From Bacteroidota bacterium (GTDB taxonomy: Bacteria > Bacteroidota > Bacteroidia > Bacteroidales > Marinifilaceae), in assembly GCA_023400335.1 (NCBI GenBank), contig JAEXFF010000343.1:1-10861 (forward strand): a stretch of DNA of 10,861 nt, in the 5' to 3' direction. Within the stretch, counting starts at the first letter, position 1. Each line of letters begins with the position of its first letter. The notes beneath the pieces were generated by a model that was not told where the DNA came from, made no database searches, and saw only the letters and a program-made list of their open reading frames with translations. Below, piece after piece: positions 1-7,234 of the stretch. A program made the position numbers and the translations under genes.

Positions 1-753
1 AACCTGTCTTCCGGGGAGGGATTCCAGCTGACTTCCGGGAATATGCAAATAGAGATCGATGAAGTGATTCCCTTTCAATTGTGGATGACTCAGGCTAAAT
101 TGGTTGCGACTACAATTGTGGAAACGCCCCATGCCATGCAAACCTCTACTCAGATCGTATCGGATGGAATTGTTTATATACCGTTGGGTCCGGGGCCCGT
201 AAGAGTCAGATATGTCAGAAAAGAAATTCCGGTAGCTCAGGAGGCAACTTTTTATTTCCATTATCCGGTCAATGTTTCTTTTCTTTATCCCGATTTATCG
301 GATAATTTGGAGCAATTAAATAAAATGGGAGATCTTTTGCTTCAAATTAAAAACGCTCCTGCTCAGCAGTTGGACCGTATTGTAATTACCGGAATGTCCT
401 CTCCTGACGGAACCCTTGCTTATAATGAAAAATTATCGTTGAAAAGGGCGGATCATTTTTTAAATTATTTGGAGAATACTTCCGGACCCTTTAAGATCCG
501 GATTGAAATAAAGACAGAACCTCAGGATTGGGAAGGATTTTCAGAAATGGTAAAAAAATCGGATTTCCCGGATAAAGAAGCTGTTTTGGCTATTTTAGAC
601 AGTAATCGTACACCTCAGCAAAAAAACAGGGCTCTTCAGCAGTTGCCTCATTATAAATACTTGCTGAAGAATATTTATCCGCAATTGCAGCGGACGAGTT
701 GTGCGATTTATTACACTACCACTACTGTAAAAACAGTTCCGGAACCCGAATAA
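1..753 (+). CDS. DUF3868/OmpA-like envelope protein, 5' end outside the window
   Basis: The frame is open from base 1, so the gene begins upstream; the ATG at 43 is probably internal. About 250 residues are visible, ending at TAA 751-753. The first 100 or so are beta-rich. Then comes an OmpA-like C-terminal region: a strand with FHYPVNVSFLYPD, a helix, ITGMSSPDG (the ASPEG-like motif of these proteins) and an N-x-LS-x-RA helix. It ends with EDWEGF-like and AVLAILDSNRTP segments and NIYPQLQRTSCAIYYT, an arrangement I recall from Bacteroidales DUF3868 proteins. Such proteins are usually exported and often lie near fimbrial genes, so a role in cell-surface assembly or peptidoglycan anchoring is inferred. 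The signal peptide, if any, lies outside the window. The family call is fairly good; the biological role is not known. Confidence 0.75.
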   Translation, partial: NLSSGEGFQLTSGNMQIEIDEVIPFQLWMTQAKLVATTIVETPHAMQTSTQIVSDGIVYIPLGPGPVRVRYVRKEIPVAQEATFYFHYPVNVSFLYPDLSDNLEQLNKMGDLLLQIKNAPAQQLDRIVITGMSSPDGTLAYNEKLSLKRADHFLNYLENTSGPFKIRIEIKTEPQDWEGFSEMVKKSDFPDKEAVLAILDSNRTPQQKNRALQQLPHYKYLLKNIYPQLQRTSCAIYYTTTTVKTVPEPE

Positions 754-808
754 ATATTGTTTTTAGGGATTGGTTTTTTCCAAGTCAGTAGAAAAATAGA
801 AATGAGAT

Positions 809-2194
809 ATGGCTAAAGATATTGTGCAGGATGGTATACCAAAACCTCAACGGAATTGGGCAATGGCTGCTATTTCCGTAGGTATATCTGTTGCCGTATT
901 GGACGGTGCTATTGCCAATGTCGCCCTGCCTACTATTGCAGGGGATTTGCATGTAAATCCCGCCAGTTCGATTTGGGTGGTCAATGCTTTTCAATTGGCT
1001 GTGACTATTTCCTTATTGGCTTTTTCTTCTTTGGGAGACTTATGGGGATATAAAAAAGTCTATGTAGGCGGGTTATTATTGTTCAGTACTACTTCTTTGA
1101 TTTGCGCCCTTTCCGATTCCTTTTGGACATTGGTGATTGCCCGTGGTCTGCAAGGTTTCGGGGCAGCAGCGATTACGAGTGTGAATACGGCTTTATTACG
1201 TATTATTTATCCGGCGCATCTTTTGCCCAGAGGCATGGGTACAAATGCATTGATTATAGCTGTTGCCGCTGCCGCCGGTCCTACAGTTGCCGCCGGTATT
1301 CTTTCTGTCGCCAATTGGCCTTGGTTGTTTGCCATTAATGTGCCGATCGGTTTGATCGCTTTCGGTTTAAGTGCAAAGTTCCTTCCGGCTAATCCGGTAA
1401 AAGTTGAAGGACAACGCTTTGATGTTACAAGTGCTATTCTCAATGCTTTGACCTTTGGGCTTCTCATTTGTGTAATAGATGGGTTTGCCCATGATATACA
1501 TTGGTATATTTTGATTCCGGGAATATTTGTAATGTTAGCTATCGGTTATTTTTTTATACGGCGGCAGTTACACCATCCTTTCCCTTTATTACCACTCGAT
1601 TTGATGCATAATCGTACTTTTTCTTTATCTGTAATTACTTCAGTCGTTGCATTTATCGCCCAGATGCTGGCTTTGGTGTCTATCCCTTTCTTTTTTCAGA
1701 GAGTATTGCATTTGAGTGAAGTGGCTACCGGGCTTTTACTCACTCCCTGGCCATTGGCTACAATGATTTCTGCGCCTTTAGCCGGCCGCCTGATGGACCG
1801 TATTAACGGTGGAATACTGGGAGGAATTGGTTTGGCAATATTTGGCCTGGCTCTTTGTCTTTTGGCCCTGTTGCCCGACCATCCTACACATTTCGATATT
1901 ATTTGGCGGATGGTTATTGGGGGTATTGGTTTCGGGACCTTCCTAACGCCTAACAACAGCACTATTATTGCTTCTGCTCCTCCCAACCGGAGCGGAGGGG
2001 CCAGCGGAATGTTGGGTATGGCCCGTTTGCTAGGTCAAACGGTCGGAGCTGCCATTGCTGCTTTGATGTTTGCCTTCTTCCCCGGCAATAGTATGAAAAT
2101 GTCGCTTTTGTTCGGAGCAGGAATTGCGATTGTGTCTGCAATTGTAAGTAGCCTACGGAAAAGTTCTGCAGGAATTTCTCAGAAAACAAAATAA
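809..2194 (+). CDS. MFS transporter, DHA2 (drug:H+ antiporter-2) type
   Basis: This 461-residue inner-membrane protein is very hydrophobic throughout, and its length fits the DHA2 branch (EmrB/QacA-like, usually 14 membrane helices). The first helix carries LDGAIANVALPTIAGDL (about 31-47), matching the LDxTIVNVALP signature with Gly in place of Thr. Loop 2-3 has GDLWGYKK (76-83), the MFS motif A region. Helix 5 has GPTVAAG (157-163), the antiporter motif C region, followed by W-x-F-x-INVPIG (172-181). The family exports drugs, dyes or metabolites using the proton gradient; the substrate here cannot be read from sequence. The ATG at 809 follows a purine-rich stretch (GAAAAATAGAAATGAGAT) 55 bases after the previous gene, so read-through from that gene is possible. 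No TetR- or MarR-type regulator is adjacent. Confidence 0.92.
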   Translation: MAKDIVQDGIPKPQRNWAMAAISVGISVAVLDGAIANVALPTIAGDLHVNPASSIWVVNAFQLAVTISLLAFSSLGDLWGYKKVYVGGLLLFSTTSLICALSDSFWTLVIARGLQGFGAAAITSVNTALLRIIYPAHLLPRGMGTNALIIAVAAAAGPTVAAGILSVANWPWLFAINVPIGLIAFGLSAKFLPANPVKVEGQRFDVTSAILNALTFGLLICVIDGFAHDIHWYILIPGIFVMLAIGYFFIRRQLHHPFPLLPLDLMHNRTFSLSVITSVVAFIAQMLALVSIPFFFQRVLHLSEVATGLLLTPWPLATMISAPLAGRLMDRINGGILGGIGLAIFGLALCLLALLPDHPTHFDIIWRMVIGGIGFGTFLTPNNSTIIASAPPNRSGGASGMLGMARLLGQTVGAAIAALMFAFFPGNSMKMSLLFGAGIAIVSAIVSSLRKSSAGISQKTK

Positions 2195-2311
2195 TTTGTA
2201 TTTAAGACACCCTTTCGTGATAAAATTACTTTTTTCAATCGTTTTCGTTCTTCTGGATGTTTTTGTATAAATATGCTGTCGTTTGTATTATTATGCATTT
2301 TCCTCAAAATT

Positions 2312-2334
2312 AAGAGATTGAAAATCAATTTTTT
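2312..2334 (+). terminator. weak terminator-like hairpin after the MFS gene
   Basis: ATTGA (2317-2321), loop AAA, TCAAT (2325-2329). The pairing can extend outward to ten base pairs, including two G-U pairs, by folding into the T run that follows (2329-2334). The stem is AT-rich and lies about 120 bases past the stop codon, so it would be a poor terminator; weak support. Confidence 0.25.
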
Positions 2335-2384
2335 ATATGTTTAATCTGAACAGAAAACAGCAAAATAATGCCGAAAACAATTTA

Positions 2385-2392
2385 TAAATTTG
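2385..2392 (+). promoter_or_regulatory. possible -7 element (TAAATTTG) for the yitT-like gene
   Basis: The sequence fits the Bacteroidetes TAnnTTTG -7 consensus. No TTTG -33 element is seen about 20 bases upstream. The implied leader is about 165 bases. In AT-rich DNA this match could be chance. Confidence 0.2.
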
Positions 2393-2563
2393 TCCGCGTT
2401 CAGCTTTAACCCAAACATTTTTGTTAGATAAATAATCAAAGAGATTATCGGATTCTGAAAAGCGATGTGGGTAAAGAGGGAACAGAGATAAAATTTTAGC
2501 ATAAAAAACGTCCGGAAAGCCAGAAGGATAGGTGGGACGTAAACTTTTAAAATAAAATATTCT

Positions 2564-3454
2564 ATGAGCTTTGTCACAAAGGAAAAGTTGTTTTCAAAAG
2601 ATTTCTTTATCACTTATAGTTGGTTACTAGGTGGTTGTTTTGTTTTTGCTTTAGGAGCAGTCCTGTTTGCTGAGCCCAATCGTTTTGCTCCGGGAGGAAC
2701 GTATGGGTTAGCGATTGTCTTGCATCATTTATTAGGATGGCGGACAGAGCTTACCGCTTTGTGTATGGATGTTCCCCTTCTCCTCATCGGAATTTATTTT
2801 TTAGGTCCCAAATTTGGTATCAAAACAGTGATATGTACTTTTGCAATCCCTTTATTTATGGGATTGATTCATGCGACCTACGGTTATGATGCACTTTTGG
2901 GAGAAAATCAGCAACTTTTATCCGCTATTTTTGGAGGAATTGTCTATGGCATCGGAATTGGAATGATTTTTAAATCGCGGGCTACTTCCGGCGGGTCGGA
3001 TATTATTGCTATGATTTTAAATAAATATACTCATATTTCATTGGGACAACTGGTTATACTGGTCGATTGTACTATAACACTTACGACTGTATTGGCCTTT
3101 GGGGAATGGACACTTCCCATGTATTCCTGGATTGTCGTCTTTATAGAAGGAAAAGTCATTGATGTTGTGCTCGAAGGAGGATCTGTATACAAAACGCTGA
3201 TGATTGTCACCGATAATGTAGAAGCTGTAAAAAAAGTTATTTTACAGGATATCAACCGGGGAGCTACCTTATTGCCGGCTATAGGGATGTATCAGGGAGA
3301 AAACCGGAACGTTGTATATACGGTTCTCACCCGTCGGGAGATGATGATACTTCGTCACCGCATTCAGGAGATTGATCCGAATGCTTTTATTAATGTCATT
3401 GATTCCAAAGAAATTTTAGGACACGGTTTTAAACCTTTAGTTGAGGAAAACTGA
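2564..3454 (+). CDS. YitT family membrane protein (YitT domain plus DUF2179)
   Basis: This 296-residue protein has an N-terminal multi-helix membrane region (about 15-205) and a soluble C-terminal DUF2179 domain (about 225-285). Family marks are AEPNRFAPGGTYGLA (36-50), with the usual conserved Asn and GG, then KSRATSGGSDII (137-148), and EGKVIDVVLEGG (195-206) at the end of the membrane part. The DUF2179 part shows RGATLLPAIGMYQGE, then VVYTVLTRREMMILR and DPNAFINVID. YitT-type proteins are widespread in Firmicutes and Bacteroidetes and are predicted transporters, but no substrate is firmly established as far as I know. The DUF2179 tail may sense a ligand; that is inference. The ATG at 2564 has no strong ribosome-binding site, which is normal for this phylum. 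The gene appears monocistronic and converges on the minus-strand ldhA-like gene across a repeat-bearing spacer. Confidence 0.93.
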   Translation: MSFVTKEKLFSKDFFITYSWLLGGCFVFALGAVLFAEPNRFAPGGTYGLAIVLHHLLGWRTELTALCMDVPLLLIGIYFLGPKFGIKTVICTFAIPLFMGLIHATYGYDALLGENQQLLSAIFGGIVYGIGIGMIFKSRATSGGSDIIAMILNKYTHISLGQLVILVDCTITLTTVLAFGEWTLPMYSWIVVFIEGKVIDVVLEGGSVYKTLMIVTDNVEAVKKVILQDINRGATLLPAIGMYQGENRNVVYTVLTRREMMILRHRIQEIDPNAFINVIDSKEILGHGFKPLVEEN

Positions 3455-3504
3455 AAGTCGTAAAGACATTTTAACTGTAGGTAGTGGCTGAATTACTTAA
3501 AAAG

Positions 3505-3775
3505 CGGAAATGTTTAGATGTAAAAATGTTTAAGTGTGACTGTGTATAAGTTATTTTTTGTCGGATCAGGAGGTAAATGCTTTTTCAGGCAAGCAAATGA
3601 ATATTTTACTGATTGGCCGGATTTACAATACAGACTGATTAACCCTCCTAAACCGAAAGTTCTTTAACTGCCGGATCGTTAGGCAAACTTTAATCAGGCA
3701 TAAAGTGCCGTTAATCTTTCAAACATTTTCACACGTTTACGCTTTACATTTATACACTTAAACATTTTCAGCATT
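3505..3775 (+). repeat. dispersed intergenic element, copy A (convergent junction)
   Basis: This fills most of the 329-base gene-free spacer 3455-3783. The core at 3565-3715 aligns without gaps to 10264-10414 (copy B), with about 105 of 151 positions identical by hand count. The best block is GGATCGT plus the final 30 bases (AACTTTAATCAGGCA, GCCGTTAAT). Outside the core, the 15-base word AAAATGTTTAAGTGT (3523-3537) is repeated exactly in inverted orientation at 3754-3768, so a 246-base unit is bounded by inverted repeats. No reading frame is conserved between the copies. It could be a non-autonomous mobile element, a repeat family acting as a two-way transcription terminator, or a structured RNA. 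Confidence 0.65.
3690..3714 (+). terminator. small conserved hairpin in copy A, possible terminator
   Basis: TTAA (3690-3693) can pair with TTAA (3711-3714), and GGCA (3697-3700) with TGCC (3706-3709), around the loop TAAAG. It is followed by TCTTTC, a poor T tract. The equivalent columns in copy B also pair and are followed by seven T residues. It lies about 235 bases after the YitT stop codon. Confidence 0.3.
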
Positions 3776-3783
3776 TATTAAAA

Positions 3784-4791
3784 TCAGTTGGATTCGTTTT
3801 TGATTTCGTTTTCCAATGGTTTTCCTGTTGCAAAATCCTGTATGTTTTTTAATGTCGTTTCTGCTATATTTTTTAGAGCTTCTCCTGTAAAAAATCCCTG
3901 ATGGGAAGTAACAATTACATTATTGAATGACAATAAACGGGCCAGTGTATCATCGTCAATAATTTTATCCGATTTGTCTTCATAAAAATAAGGTCCTTCT
4001 TCCTCATATACATCCAAACCAGCTGCCCCTACTTTTTTGTTTTTTAAGCCTTCGATCAAATCTTCGGTACGGATAAGTTGCCCTCTTCCGGTATTTATAA
4101 TCATGACGTTGTCTTTCATTATTGAAATCGAGTCTTCGTTAATCATGTGTCGGGTTTGATCTGTCAGGGGACAATGTAAAGAAATGATATCTGAATGGTG
4201 GTAGAGGTCGGATAATGTCGTATAGGTAAACTGCAGTTCTTCTGCGATTTTCGGGTCCGGAAAAATATCATAAGCTACTATATTCATACCAAAACTTTTG
4301 AGGATTTGAATAAGGATCCGGGCTATTTTTCCCGTTCCGATAATGCCGGCTGTTTTCCCGTGCATGTCAAATCCCATTAAGCCGTGTAAGGAGAAATTTC
4401 CGTCCCTTGTGCGCCAATAAGCCCGGTGAATTTTCCGGTTCAGAGACAGCATCAAGGCTACCGCAAATTCTGCTACTGCATAAGGAGAGTAAGCAGGGAC
4501 TCTGACTACTGTCAGTTTACCTGCAGCTGCTGCCAGATCCACATTATTAAAACCTGCAGAACGGAGAGCCAGCAGTTTGACCCCGTTATCAGCCAAGGCG
4601 TTGATAATTTCGGCATTGGCAATATCATTTACAAAAATACAGACAGCATCTACTCCTTGTGTCAGTACAATGTTGTTCCTGTTGAGATGACCTTTATGGT
4701 AACGGATATCAAAACCGTAATTTTCATTTATCTTGTCGAAAGCGGCTTTATCATAAGGCTTGGTGTCAAAAAATGCAATTTTATAACTCAT
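3784..4791 (-). CDS. ldhA: D-2-hydroxyacid dehydrogenase, D-lactate dehydrogenase (LdhA) type
   Basis: The 335-residue length matches the NAD-dependent D-LDH family. The Rossmann motif is GIIGTGKIA (149-157), followed by AYD (173-175), where the acidic residue favours NAD+ over NADP+. The catalytic triad sits where expected: Arg236 in NTGRGQLI, Glu265 in DVYEEEG and His297 in TSHQGF. ALRSAGFNNVDL (75-86) and the YEDKSDKIIDDDTL segment after the catalytic Glu resemble E. coli LdhA more than glycerate or formate dehydrogenases. The enzyme reduces pyruvate to D-lactate in the cytoplasm and regenerates NAD+ during fermentation; other 2-oxoacids cannot be excluded. The gene lies 126 bases downstream of nadD on the same strand, so co-transcription is possible, though the gap could also hold its own promoter. 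Confidence 0.9.
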   Translation of the reverse strand: MSYKIAFFDTKPYDKAAFDKINENYGFDIRYHKGHLNRNNIVLTQGVDAVCIFVNDIANAEIINALADNGVKLLALRSAGFNNVDLAAAAGKLTVVRVPAYSPYAVAEFAVALMLSLNRKIHRAYWRTRDGNFSLHGLMGFDMHGKTAGIIGTGKIARILIQILKSFGMNIVAYDIFPDPKIAEELQFTYTTLSDLYHHSDIISLHCPLTDQTRHMINEDSISIMKDNVMIINTGRGQLIRTEDLIEGLKNKKVGAAGLDVYEEEGPYFYEDKSDKIIDDDTLARLLSFNNVIVTSHQGFFTGEALKNIAETTLKNIQDFATGKPLENEIKNESN

Positions 4792-4917
4792 ATACGTTGA
4801 AGAATTGGTTTTCTAGGAAGTAACGTAATTTACCCGAAGCCGGATACAAGACCCTTGTTAAAAATATTAATCGGATATACTTTTATTTAAATTGATGGGA
4901 TGGATTCTTTTCGATTT

Positions 4918-5478
4918 TTATTTGTAATAAGTCTCTATAAGCTTTAAAACAGAGGAAGGAACCAGGGCGCTGATGTCTTTTCCTTCCCGGACCATTTTCC
5001 GGATTTCCGTAGATGAAATTTCTGATAAAGGAGCGTCTATTCTTATTAGATTGGGGAAATGAATATCTGCCGTGTGAATATGAGGCCTTGGATAGACATA
5101 AATCGGATAAGTTGAAATGATCTGCTCGGAGTCTTTCCAAAAAGCAAAGTTTTTTAAATTATCTTCTCCGATTATGAGAGCAAATTTTTTATCCGGATAT
5201 TGTTTTGAAAATTTCCGGAGCGTGTCAATCGTATAAGAGGGCCTGGGCATTTTGAATTCAATATCGCAGGCTTTTAAATGAGGATGGGAATAGAGGGCTG
5301 TTTCTACAATTTTTAAACGCAGGCTTTCCTCCAGTAATCGGATTTCTTGTTTAAAGGGATTTTGGGGGCTGATAATAAGCCAGATTTCTTCACAGTAATG
5401 GTGGTGAAGTATATACTCCGCAATTGTCAGGTGTCCGTTGTGTATGGGGTTAAACGATCCGAAAAAAAGTCCTGTCAT
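4918..5478 (-). CDS. nadD: nicotinate-nucleotide adenylyltransferase
   Basis: This 186-residue protein has the nucleotidyltransferase signature GSFNPIHNGHL (7-17), in which the HxGH-type motif binds ATP. It also has SYTIDTLR (81-88) and IIGEDNLKNFAFWKD (102-116), which helps bind the nicotinate nucleotide. ISSTEIRKMV (154-163) is the C-terminal phosphate-binding motif. The enzyme joins nicotinate mononucleotide and ATP to give deamido-NAD, an essential step of NAD synthesis in the cytoplasm. The start at 5478 leaves only two residues before the first beta strand, which is usual for the family. In many Bacteroidetes nadD follows yicC and gmk; here those genes lie on the same strand but about 1.1 kb away, behind an opposing TRIC gene. 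Confidence 0.95.
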   Translation of the reverse strand: MTGLFFGSFNPIHNGHLTIAEYILHHHYCEEIWLIISPQNPFKQEIRLLEESLRLKIVETALYSHPHLKACDIEFKMPRPSYTIDTLRKFSKQYPDKKFALIIGEDNLKNFAFWKDSEQIISTYPIYVYPRPHIHTADIHFPNLIRIDAPLSEISSTEIRKMVREGKDISALVPSSVLKLIETYYK

Positions 5479-5721
5479 ATTGTCCCTAAAATAAGCTGAA
5501 ATATTTTTGTTTATTGCTTTTATCTGTTTTGTTTTACGGGATAAAGCAAAAAGTCTATCCTCATAAATTTGGAAAAATCTAGTTTTGTACGAAATTTCAA
5601 ATATATAATTTTATTACTACTTTTGCGTCCGCTAAAATAAAAAGATAAAGAAAAGAGGGGACGTTTGATGGGTAAGGGTTAGTAATGAGGATAAATTTTA
5701 TTTATAATTCACGACAAGAGG
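5479..5721. promoter_or_regulatory. divergent promoter region between nadD and the TRIC gene
   Basis: This 243-base AT-rich spacer separates two divergently read genes, so both promoters should lie within it. On the plus strand, TACTTTTG (5618-5625) fits the TAnnTTTG -7 consensus, with a degenerate TTTC (5595-5598) 19 bases upstream. On the minus strand, TATATTTG (5605-5598) also fits. The two candidates are only about 12 bases apart, so polymerases on the two strands would compete. A second plus-strand match, TAAATTTG, is at 5564-5571. CGTCC (5626-5630) and GGACG (5659-5663) can pair in the plus-strand leader. Confidence 0.45.
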
Positions 5722-6330
5722 ATGATGGATTTTATAACGATTATCGATTATATCGGAACTTTTGCTTTTGCAATCAGTGGGATTCGGCTGGCTTCGGCCA
5801 AGCAATTTGATTGGTTCGGAGCCTATGTAGTCGGATTAGCTACCGCCATCGGGGGAGGGACTATACGGGATATTTTATTGGGTGTAACGCCTTTCTGGAT
5901 GACTCAGCCGGCTTATATGGTTGTAACAGGCCTGGCTTTGATATTTGTGATTGTTTTTGGAAAATATGTCATCCGTCTGAATAATACTTTTTTTATTTTT
6001 GATGCCATTGGTTTAGGACTGTTCGCTGTTGTCGGAATAGAGAAAAGCCTGACGTGTGGATTTTCTTTTTGGGTGGCTATTATTATGGGGATGACAACCG
6101 GAGCTGCCGGTGGAGTGATCCGGGATGTTTTTATTAATGAGGTCCCTTTGATTTTCCGGAAAGAGATTTATGCATTGGCTTGTGTATTCGGCGGATTTGT
6201 TTTTTATATATGTATGTTGTTGGATTTGCCTGCGGCTTTAACCCAGTTGATATCGGCTGCGGGTGTAATTTTAGCCCGTCTGTTGGCTGTAAAATATCAC
6301 ATTAGCTTGCCCGTATTGAAAGGATTATAA
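5722..6330 (+). CDS. trimeric intracellular cation (TRIC) channel family protein
   Basis: The 202-residue hydrophobic protein has the internal duplication typical of the bacterial TRIC family (formerly UPF0126, YadS/YicG). FDAIGLGLFAVVGIEKSL (93-110) echoes the N-terminal IDYIGTFAFAISGIRLAS (8-25). GGGTIRDILLG (44-54) echoes GGVIRDVFINEVP (130-142). Seven membrane helices are expected, and related bacterial proteins form trimeric K+/Na+ channels. Two ATGs are adjacent, at 5722 and 5725. The purine-rich AAGAGG ends at 5721, so the second ATG (5725) has the better spacing. The gene stands alone between nadD and gmk on the opposite strand and may have been inserted into an ancestral yicC-gmk-nadD cluster. 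Some relatives have been linked to glycine uptake, so the substrate remains open. Confidence 0.93.
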   Translation: MMDFITIIDYIGTFAFAISGIRLASAKQFDWFGAYVVGLATAIGGGTIRDILLGVTPFWMTQPAYMVVTGLALIFVIVFGKYVIRLNNTFFIFDAIGLGLFAVVGIEKSLTCGFSFWVAIIMGMTTGAAGGVIRDVFINEVPLIFRKEIYALACVFGGFVFYICMLLDLPAALTQLISAAGVILARLLAVKYHISLPVLKGL

Positions 6331-6378
6331 GTAGATGAAAGAGTGAACTGAAAAGGGTATCGGATTAAAAGTTCCCAG

Positions 6379-6611
6379 GTGAAAGTGTTTAAAATGTTCA
6401 AAAAGTAAAAATGGTTAAAAGCTCAAATGATTACCAGATTAGTAAACTTTGTGCCGGAGGAAGACTCGTTTGTCCCTTTACTGACAAAAAAAATTGGGGT
6501 TCAGATGAAGTGTAAATTCCGTTAACCCGGTTCTGTCAGGGAAGATTCCTTCTCTTATCCCCTTAAAAGAACTGGAACATTTTTCCACTTTCTCGAATCA
6601 AATACACTTAA
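6379..6611. repeat. possible diverged third copy (C) of the convergent-junction element
   Basis: The 277-base spacer 6331-6607 has no gene. Its left part (GTGAAAGTGTTTAAAATGTTC and following) uses the same AAAATGTTTAA-like words as the left flanks of copies A and B. Its right end, ATACACTTAA (6602-6611), is identical to 3752-3761 in copy A and covers the gmk stop codon. Read on the minus strand, AGGGGAT and CTTCCCTGACAGAA resemble the start of the copy B core, which would make this an inverted and gapped copy. No long alignment is visible by eye, so this is tentative. Confidence 0.3.
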
Positions 6612-7174
6612 CGGGCTAAAAATGCTTTGACTTTTTCTTCTGCCGTTTTTTGAGCCGTTTCCAGATTATCGTTGATAATTACTGTATCGAACTTATTGGC
6701 AAAGGACATTTCATATTCAGCTTTGGCTATTCGTTCTTCGATTTTTTCCGGACTATCTGTAGCCCGTGAAATAAGCCGTTTTTTCAGAACCTCAATAGAG
6801 GGGGCCTGGATAAAAATGGACAGGGCCTGGTCTCCGAATTTCTTTTTGATATTTACTCCGCCTTTTACGTCTACGTCGAATAAAACGGTATGGCCTTTCG
6901 CCCAGATCCGTTCTACTTCTTTTTGCAGAGTACCGTAAAAACAACCTGGATATACTTCCTCCCACTCTAAAAATTCCCGGGCGGCAATCTTTTCTTTAAA
7001 ATCGTTTTGTGTTAAAAAATAATATTCTTTTCCCTGTTGCTCTTTCCCCCTGGGAGATCTGCAGGTAGCTGAAATAGAAAATTCTAATCCTAAATTTTTA
7101 CTTAAAAGGTAATTGACAATTGTACTTTTGCCCGCTCCGCTCGGAGCTGAAAAAATAATTACTTTTCCCATCAT
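6608..7174 (-). CDS. gmk: guanylate kinase
   Basis: From the ATG at 7174 the product is 188 residues, close to the usual guanylate kinase length. The P-loop is SAPSGAGKST (9-18). CRSPRGKEQQGKEYYFL (38-54) is the GMP-binding motif, and FLEWEEVYPGCFYGT (68-82) follows with its conserved Glu and Tyr. FDVDVKGGVNIK (99-110) and RLISRATDSPEKIEERI are also family marks. It phosphorylates GMP to GDP with ATP in the cytoplasm. The frame extends upstream to a GTG at 7192, but family members begin just before GKxIIFSAPSG, so an ATG at 7174 or 7171 is preferred. It lies 60 bases downstream of the yicC-like gene on the same strand and is probably co-transcribed with it. Confidence 0.95.
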   Translation of the reverse strand: MMGKVIIFSAPSGAGKSTIVNYLLSKNLGLEFSISATCRSPRGKEQQGKEYYFLTQNDFKEKIAAREFLEWEEVYPGCFYGTLQKEVERIWAKGHTVLFDVDVKGGVNIKKKFGDQALSIFIQAPSIEVLKKRLISRATDSPEKIEERIAKAEYEMSFANKFDTVIINDNLETAQKTAEEKVKAFLAR

Positions 7175-7234
7175 CTCATTTGCTGTTAACACATGGCAAA
7201 TCTGTATTCAATTTGAAAAATTTTTTTCCGTGTA

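Larger units (their letters stand above)
2195..2563. other. 369-base intergenic region upstream of the yitT-like gene
   Basis: No convincing gene lies here. It is AT-rich. It holds a weak terminator-like hairpin (2312-2334), one isolated TAnnTTTG match (2385-2392), and a 6-bp inverted repeat ACGTCC (2508-2513) / GGACGT (2535-2540) that ends 23 bases before the ATG at 2564. It probably contains the end of the exporter transcript and the promoter and leader of the next gene. I see no riboswitch class that I can name. Confidence 0.5.

Noticed and set aside
770..783. TTGG-T6-CCAA hairpin between the OmpA-like gene and the MFS gene
   Set aside because: A four-pair stem with T residues in the loop rather than after the stem is not a credible terminator.
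785..2189. Several open frames overlapping the MFS exporter in other frames and on the other strand
   Set aside because: The exporter has clear family motifs throughout its full length; the other frames show no recognisable domain.
2341..2613. A 90-codon minus-strand open frame in the leader before the YitT gene
   Set aside because: It overlaps the start of the well-supported YitT gene, has low-complexity hydrophobic residues and many Phe/Ile codons as expected of AT-rich antisense DNA, and shows no family motif.
3455..3783. Insertion-sequence remnant with a transposase
   Set aside because: No transposase-like frame exists in any of the convergent spacers; only a non-coding repeat can be supported.
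4883..5140. An 85-codon minus-strand frame overlapping nadD
   Set aside because: It runs in a different frame across the conserved C-terminal half of nadD and has no recognisable domain.
7190..7192. GTG as the start of gmk
   Set aside because: It would add six residues (MLTANE) before MMGK; guanylate kinases of this type begin just before GKxIIFSAPSG, and two ATGs are available at 7174 and 7171.
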